From G963676655 sp963676655 (lineage in GTDB: Bacteria; Verrucomicrobiota; Lentisphaeria; Victivallales; Victivallaceae): a DNA stretch of 64,000 bases. Below the pieces are notes generated by a model. That model saw only the letters and a program-made list of their open reading frames with translations. It did no database searches and was not told the DNA's origin. The position numbers and the translations under genes were made by a program. This document shows positions 59,284-64,000 of the stretch, piece after piece. The stretch covers positions 2,852,001 to 2,916,000 of the forward strand of contig CAXXKX010000003.1 in assembly GCA_963676655.2 (NCBI GenBank). The letters are read 5' to 3'. The first letter of the stretch is position 1. Each line of letters begins with the position of its first letter.

Positions 59284-61766
59284 TGTCAAATGGAGCCGAT
59301 ATTGTTTATCAACTGATTCATACGTCCCTGCCGCACGGGTTGAAACCCGGAAGCAGCGGTTATGTGACTGCCGCCTGTACCAGAGGTCTTTCACCCAAAG
59401 TCATATCAATACTTGAAGGGATGAGCTGGTATAAAGCCGTTTATCCGCATTATAGTGAAAACGCGTACCTGAATCCAAAATCATATTTTCACTACCATTA
59501 TGATTTCGCCGGTAATAAATATGACATACTAAGCAGAATAATGTTTGCGGGCGCTGATTATTCCGGCCGGTCAAATTATCTGGCCCATCATGTCATGATG
59601 GAGACCGGCAGGCGAACCGCTTGCGGTCCGGCCGCATTGTGTTCACTCAACAATTTTTTCATATCCAAATGGGAAGGTGAGCCCCGTTTGATTGACGCTT
59701 CCCATGAGGTACCTGATTTTGATGAGCCGTTCGCGTATGCGAAGACATGGAAAGAGTTAACCGGAGATGCCGGTTGGGCCGGAAAACTGGTTGAAAGCTG
59801 GCTGGCGGCGCCCGATAAACCCGTTTATATTGTGGTTGAACCACAGGTTGATTCGTTGCTGCTCCTGCGTGAAGCGATTTGCCTGCTGCCGAAGAAACAG
59901 CGCTGGGATGTTACCTTCAATACTTATTTTACAAAGATGCCGACTGGTTTTAGATGCAGTTGGCGTTTTTGCCTGCCTGACTGCGCAGAAATGAAAGAAG
60001 CTCAAAGAATTCCAGGGACAACCATAATCGATTTGACTCAACCGCTGAATAAAGCTTTTGGCGGGGTATATGTCGAGGGGGCGCGAACCGGGGTTGAACC
60101 TCGAATTGCCGAACCAGCAGGAGAGTCTCCTTCAAAGCGCAAATTTTCATTAAAACAGGAGAACGCAGCTTCACCGTCAGAAGATGTTCTTCCTCCCGGA
60201 ATAAAACCGCCGCAAAACAACGCTCCTGCGCCCCCACCGCCTTCACCGGTCAGGCAGGAGCAGGTTGCTCCGTCAATCAACCCTGTCCAAAACCTGCAAA
60301 TACAAAGGAATCAATACGAAAATAATCAAAGTCCATTGCCAGGCGTGCCTATGCCCGGACAATATGCCAACCCTCAAGCGTCACGGAAAGGCTTAAATAC
60401 CCGGGAAAAAATTATGGCGCTGACGATTGGAGTGTTGGTGATTATTGGCGCGGCTTTGCTGATTATGAAGCAAGCTGATGATAGTGATAGTATAATTGAA
60501 TCTTCACCAGGAGCGGACAACAGTTTGCAGACCGGGGCCGGGGATCGTGGTAATGCGGAAAGCTCAAAATCTGATACTCTTTCTTCTGATTCATCAAATA
60601 AACTCAGTATCAGCTATAACAAGCAGGACCAGTCCGTCGTGAAAAACACAAATACGGCAAAGCCGGATAATGATGTTACTCCGCAAACTTCCTCTGTTGT
60701 CGATCAGGACAATTTAATTCCGGCTCCAACGCAGAAACTGGTGACGAAACCTGTTCAGAATAAAATAACTCAGAATGATATTGATATTGCGCTTTTCCCC
60801 TTAAGAATGTGGCTGAATATGAAGTCATTCAAAGATAAATTTAAAGTTCGGGTTGTCGGCAATGATGAATCTCAAATAACGCTTGTTCCTTCACCAAAAT
60901 ATATCAAGCCAACTCCTGAAAAAAAAATATATTTGGATGCTCCTTCACCCAAAGGAGAAGGAGTTGATTCATACTTGAAGATATGGTTGATTTTGGAGGA
61001 CAATAAATGTGAATTGGCAGTTAAAAACATGGGAAATAAGCTTCCCGAACCTCTGGTTGAAGTAGTGCAAAGTATCAGGATCGGGAAATGTAAATATAAT
61101 AAAAATAAAATATTTATCAAGAATATTGGGAAAATTATATCAGTAGAGAAAGAGGACGATAAAAAAATAATTGTCAAGATCAAAAATGATCAGATCAATC
61201 AGCAGATATTCAACGCCATAAAAACAATGAATGGAGATGCCGAACTACTGTCGGCCGGTTCGAGTAAACTTAAAAAATTCACAATCAAAATTCCGGAAAA
61301 TCAGGACGACAATGTTGTTTTGGAAGGAAAGCTTCCGAAACCGGTTAATTATGCTGATGAGATAAACAGGCTTAAAGATCAAATTGCCCGTATGCCTGAT
61401 AAGAGGGCCGGGGTTAAGAGGAAAGTTGAAGAAGAATTAAAACAAAAGTTTGATTCTATACGCGGTGAATATGAAAAACTTAAGTCGATCAAATCCAGAA
61501 ATTCACACGAGGAAAAGAAATGGCTTAATGTCGAGAAAGAATATGAACGTGTGAAAAAACAATATAATGATGCAAAGAATGCATTGCCAGATAAATTGAA
61601 AGAGATAAACGAGCTCAAGCAACAACTTGAAACGCGAAAAAAACGTCTTGAGGAAAAGCAGAGAGAAAGTCAAAAACAGAGTGACGCCGCTAAAAATAAT
61701 ATCACTAATATCGGAAAAATTACGTTTTTCTATAATAAAATGAAATTAAGAGAATATGAGCAATAA
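59283..61766 (+). CDS. GAP1-N2-type GTPase partner fused by a TM helix to an exported coiled-coil module
   Basis: This 827-aa protein starts one base inside the GTPase stop (TGATG), behind GGGGGAG. Residues about 5-255 match the GAP1-N2 N-terminal domain (IVYQLIHTSLPHGLKPGSSG, SNYLAHHVMMETGR, RWDVTFNTYF). A Pro-rich linker (about 285-375) leads to one transmembrane helix at about 377-395 (MALTIGVLVIIGAALLIM), preceded by positive charges, so N-in/C-out. Outside lies a Ser/Asn-rich stretch, a new globular module (about 500-680) and a charged coiled coil (about 690-805, KKRLEEKQRESQKQSDAAK). GAP1 proteins in known predicted systems usually lack this outer part. It is shared with the next two genes. 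Confidence 0.78.
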   Translation: MSNGADIVYQLIHTSLPHGLKPGSSGYVTAACTRGLSPKVISILEGMSWYKAVYPHYSENAYLNPKSYFHYHYDFAGNKYDILSRIMFAGADYSGRSNYLAHHVMMETGRRTACGPAALCSLNNFFISKWEGEPRLIDASHEVPDFDEPFAYAKTWKELTGDAGWAGKLVESWLAAPDKPVYIVVEPQVDSLLLLREAICLLPKKQRWDVTFNTYFTKMPTGFRCSWRFCLPDCAEMKEAQRIPGTTIIDLTQPLNKAFGGVYVEGARTGVEPRIAEPAGESPSKRKFSLKQENAASPSEDVLPPGIKPPQNNAPAPPPPSPVRQEQVAPSINPVQNLQIQRNQYENNQSPLPGVPMPGQYANPQASRKGLNTREKIMALTIGVLVIIGAALLIMKQADDSDSIIESSPGADNSLQTGAGDRGNAESSKSDTLSSDSSNKLSISYNKQDQSVVKNTNTAKPDNDVTPQTSSVVDQDNLIPAPTQKLVTKPVQNKITQNDIDIALFPLRMWLNMKSFKDKFKVRVVGNDESQITLVPSPKYIKPTPEKKIYLDAPSPKGEGVDSYLKIWLILEDNKCELAVKNMGNKLPEPLVEVVQSIRIGKCKYNKNKIFIKNIGKIISVEKEDDKKIIVKIKNDQINQQIFNAIKTMNGDAELLSAGSSKLKKFTIKIPENQDDNVVLEGKLPKPVNYADEINRLKDQIARMPDKRAGVKRKVEEELKQKFDSIRGEYEKLKSIKSRNSHEEKKWLNVEKEYERVKKQYNDAKNALPDKLKEINELKQQLETRKKRLEEKQRESQKQSDAAKNNITNIGKITFFYNKMKLREYEQ

Positions 61767-63125
61767 ATCAGGGTTATATCAATAGATTTTTATGAAAAAA
61801 GAAAACATAAAACTATTAGCTTTGTTCCTGTTTATTGGGGGAATTAACTGTGTAATGGGGACAGCTTTCAGCCAGAATCATTTAAGTGGAAAAGTTAACA
61901 AAATTGCAGATAGAAATAATGATGTCGCTCAGATAAATATTCCTGTTATAGCACAAAGCAATTTAACCTTAGCCTCTCTCTCGAAAATTGAGACTAAACC
62001 TGTTCGGAAGGCCGCAAGCCGGAATGATCTAGATATTGCGCTTTTTCCTTTAAGAATGTGGCTGAATATTAAGTCATTCAAAAACAAATTTCAGGTTCCG
62101 ATTGTCGGTAATGATGACTCTGAAATAGAGCTTGTTACTTTGCCTAAATATATCAAGACAACTCCTGGTAGAAAAATATATTTGGACACTCCTTCACCCA
62201 AAGGAGAAGGAATTGTTTCCTACTTGAAGATATGGTTAATTTTCAAGGACAATAAATGTGAATTGGCCGTTCGCGGCATGGGAAATAAGCTTCCCGAACC
62301 TCTGGTTGAAATAGTGCAAGATATCAGGATTGGGAAATGTAAATATGCTAAAGGGCAAATATTTATCCAGAATATTGGTAAAATTATATCTATAGAGAAA
62401 GAAGACGATAAAAAAATAATTGTCAAGATCAAGAATGATCAGGTTAATCAGCAGATCTTCAACTCCATAAAAACAATGAATGGCAATGTCATACTGTTGT
62501 CGGCCAGTTCAAGTAAACTTAAAAAATTCAAAATCAAAATTCCGGAAAATCAGGACGACAGTATTGTTTTGCAGGGACAGATCCCGAAACCTGTCAACTA
62601 TGCTGATGAAATAAATAAGCTTAACGATCAAATTGCCAGTATTCCTGATAAAATAGCAGGTACGAGAAGAGTAGAAGAAGAATTAAAGCACAAATTTAAT
62701 GCTATACGCGATGAGTATGAAAAACTTAAGCGGGTCAGGATCCAAAATTCATATGAGCAAAAGAAATGGTATCAAGTTAGGAAAGAATATGAACTTTTGA
62801 AAAAACAATACAATGAGGCAAAAAATTCATTACCAGATAAATTGAAAGAGATAAATAAGCACAAGCAACAACTTGAAACGCGAAAAAAACGTCTTGAGAA
62901 AAAGCAGGAAGAAAGCCGAAAACAGAGTGAGGCCGCTAAAAATAATATCACTAATATCGGAAGAATTACGCTTTTCTACAATAAAATGAAATTAAGAGAA
63001 TATGAGCAATAAATCAGGGGTATATCAATAGATTTTTATGAAAAAAGAAAACATAAAACTATTAGCTTTGTTCCTGTTTATTGGAGGAATTATCTACATA
63101 ATGGGGAAAACAGCCTTCAGCCAGT
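60746..63125 (+). repeat. Tandem duplication of about 1.13 kb (period about 1.25 kb)
   Basis: DNA from about 60746 to 61877 (the exported module of the GAP1 protein, its stop, the AAATCAGGG spacer and the next start with signal peptide) is repeated at about 61995-63125 (module of the second gene, stop, spacer, and start with signal peptide of the third). Blocks such as TCACCCAAAGGAGAAGGA and the 45 bases around each ATG are identical or nearly so. The units are separated by about 118 bp of unique sequence. Confidence 0.85.
61792..63012 (+). CDS. Secreted paralog of the exported GAP1-linked coiled-coil module
   Basis: This 406-aa protein has a signal peptide (IKLLALFLFIGGINCVMGTA, likely cleaved near AFSQ). 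After about 60 spacer residues, residues 75-406 repeat the outer part of the GAP1 protein almost collinearly: IALFPLRMWLNIKSFK, YLDTPSPKGEG, KLPEPLVEIVQDIRIGKCKY, IKTMNGN, and the coiled-coil end LETRKKRLEKKQEESRKQSE through NKMKLREYEQ. This lets one infer that the module works outside the cytoplasm, either with or in place of the membrane-anchored form. It starts 25 bp after the previous stop. The family is not recognised. Confidence 0.8.
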   Translation: MKKENIKLLALFLFIGGINCVMGTAFSQNHLSGKVNKIADRNNDVAQINIPVIAQSNLTLASLSKIETKPVRKAASRNDLDIALFPLRMWLNIKSFKNKFQVPIVGNDDSEIELVTLPKYIKTTPGRKIYLDTPSPKGEGIVSYLKIWLIFKDNKCELAVRGMGNKLPEPLVEIVQDIRIGKCKYAKGQIFIQNIGKIISIEKEDDKKIIVKIKNDQVNQQIFNSIKTMNGNVILLSASSSKLKKFKIKIPENQDDSIVLQGQIPKPVNYADEINKLNDQIASIPDKIAGTRRVEEELKHKFNAIRDEYEKLKRVRIQNSYEQKKWYQVRKEYELLKKQYNEAKNSLPDKLKEINKHKQQLETRKKRLEKKQEESRKQSEAAKNNITNIGRITLFYNKMKLREYEQ

Positions 63126-64000
63126 CAGCGGGCGGGGATATAAAGGAAGAAAAAAAAACGAGTGGCACAAAATCTGATGCTCAGGCGGACAAGCAATATA
63201 ATAAAAAAAATACGCCAACTTCCATTCCTGAAAAAACTCAACCTGACCGGTCCCGAAAGCAGGAAATCGCGACTCTTTCTAAACAGCCGGGAGCCGGCAG
63301 GCAAAACAATAAAAAAAACATTCCGGTTCATGTGCCTGAAAAATCTCAGCCGGATACCCGGCAAAGCCATGACAGGACAACTCCGGCAGCCACTTCGTCT
63401 GCCGCTAGTCAAAAGCCCCTGAAACCTCTGGAACAACCAAAATCGTCTTCCGGGCCGCGGCGCGAACAAGTTGCTGAGACTGGAACCAGGTCCGCTGTCG
63501 ATACTTCCATGTTTGCGCTGAATTTCTGGAAGGCACTGTATAACCGGACGAGAAAGATTGATATTTCTTTTGAAGGCGGAATCAATTCGGAAATGAATCT
63601 GGTCTTGGCGGAAGATTTTTCGATTGAGGCGTCCGGGAACCGAATATTCCTGTTCCAAAAAAATCGGGCGGAAAAGTTATATTTAATGGAATTCGTTAAC
63701 CAGGGCGGTTCCTTGCAAATCAAAATACTGGACCAGTTGCCGAAAGACCGGATGAGGATCATCAAAAAATTTAAAATTGGCCAAAGTGAGTATGACATAG
63801 ATAAACCGGTGATTGCAGATCCCGGACAGGCAAGAATGTTCAAGACGGATTTTCCAAAGTCATACTTTTTTGAGATTGAGAATGACGCATCCAATAAAAT
63901 GATTATAAATCAAGTGAAGCATATGAACGGAATGGTTTGTGCTTATTTTCCGGGAATAAACCGGCAATACAAGCTGCCTGATAAAGAGAAAGAAAAAAAA
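63038..64000 (+). CDS. Secreted diverged paralog of the GAP1-linked module (3' end outside window)
   Basis: The open frame begins at the ATG at 63038 and continues to the edge (at least 321 aa). The first 20 codons are almost identical to those of the preceding gene (KKENIKLLALFLFIGGI), while the rest differs. A Lys/Gln/Pro-rich linker (about 30-145) follows, then a module that still aligns weakly: TSMFALNFWKALYNRTRKID, IKKFKIGQSEYDIDKP, EIENDASNKMIINQVKHMNG against the second gene's KIKNDQVNQQIFNSIKTMNG. The signal peptide thus appears copied by the tandem duplication onto an older diverged module. Confidence 0.75.
   Translation, partial: MKKENIKLLALFLFIGGIIYIMGKTAFSQSAGGDIKEEKKTSGTKSDAQADKQYNKKNTPTSIPEKTQPDRSRKQEIATLSKQPGAGRQNNKKNIPVHVPEKSQPDTRQSHDRTTPAATSSAASQKPLKPLEQPKSSSGPRREQVAETGTRSAVDTSMFALNFWKALYNRTRKIDISFEGGINSEMNLVLAEDFSIEASGNRIFLFQKNRAEKLYLMEFVNQGGSLQIKILDQLPKDRMRIIKKFKIGQSEYDIDKPVIADPGQARMFKTDFPKSYFFEIENDASNKMIINQVKHMNGMVCAYFPGINRQYKLPDKEKEKK

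Noticed and set aside
63125..63894. Two minus-strand frames of 177 and 161 codons
   Set aside because: They oppose the open reading frame that starts with a signal peptide at 63038 and arise from its biased Lys/Pro/Gln codons.

Overview
The window looks like chromosomal DNA of a polysaccharide-degrading member of the Lentisphaerota (Victivallis/Lentisphaera-like bacteria of the PVC group). This is inferred from gene content, not from a marker gene. There are five short pseudopilins carrying the FTLIELLVVIAIIAILAS signature with an H-x9-DG-like C-terminus, many large secreted glycoside hydrolases, many GntR/LacI chimeric regulators, a GYF_2-domain GTPase, and no SusC/SusD pair. No tRNA, rRNA, CRISPR array or transposase gene is visible.

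Region 1 (1-17.2 kb). A GH106-type hydrolase cut by the left edge diverges from an AraC regulator, with a 21-bp-spaced direct-repeat operator between them. Next are two co-directional secreted trypsin-fold/beta-propeller proteins. The 2046-aa copy has an intact His-Asp-Ser triad. The downstream paralog has lost all three catalytic residues and is split by a one-base frameshift in a run of five G. A ROK/XylR-like repressor with its palindromic operator then leads a set with a PHP-domain hydrolase and a Gfo/Idh oxidoreductase.

Region 2 (17.2-31.5 kb). A minus-strand block holds a GH78 alpha-L-rhamnosidase, a GH42-like protein and a large DUF6259-like protein. Two adjacent GntR/LacI-chimera plus pseudopilin pairs follow, then a divergent LacI plus pseudopilin pair. 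The three regulators each have near-consensus sigma-70 promoters with an overlapping inverted-repeat operator.

Region 3 (31.7-49.8 kb). This begins with an AT-rich stretch carrying a secreted TIM-barrel protein, an SGNH esterase and a GH4 enzyme. Next come an SDR/aldo-keto reductase pair, a FadR-type regulator and a LamG/GH123-like secreted protein. A tight plus-strand run follows: pseudopilin, sialidase-fold protein, two alpha/beta hydrolases, HpcH/HpaI aldolase, D-2-hydroxyacid dehydrogenase, Gfo/Idh oxidoreductase and cupin. This is plausibly one catabolic route for a sugar acid or deoxysugar released outside the cell.

Region 4 (50-55.8 kb). Another GntR/LacI chimera, pseudopilin, secreted parallel beta-helix protein and sugar isomerase. 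A 130-bp intergenic repeat, also present at 14.3 kb, precedes the isomerase.

Region 5 (55.8-64 kb) is unrelated to sugar catabolism. A 285-bp MITE-like element and a decayed GYF-domain gene copy precede an apparent operon. It encodes a small secreted protein, a GYF_2/zinc-ribbon/P-loop GTPase of the DO-GTPase2 type, a GAP1-N2-type partner tethered by one transmembrane helix to a coiled-coil periplasmic module, and at least two secreted paralogs of that module, part of them made by a 1.25-kb tandem duplication. This GTPase/GAP1/exported-module array is the best candidate for an undescribed system in the window.
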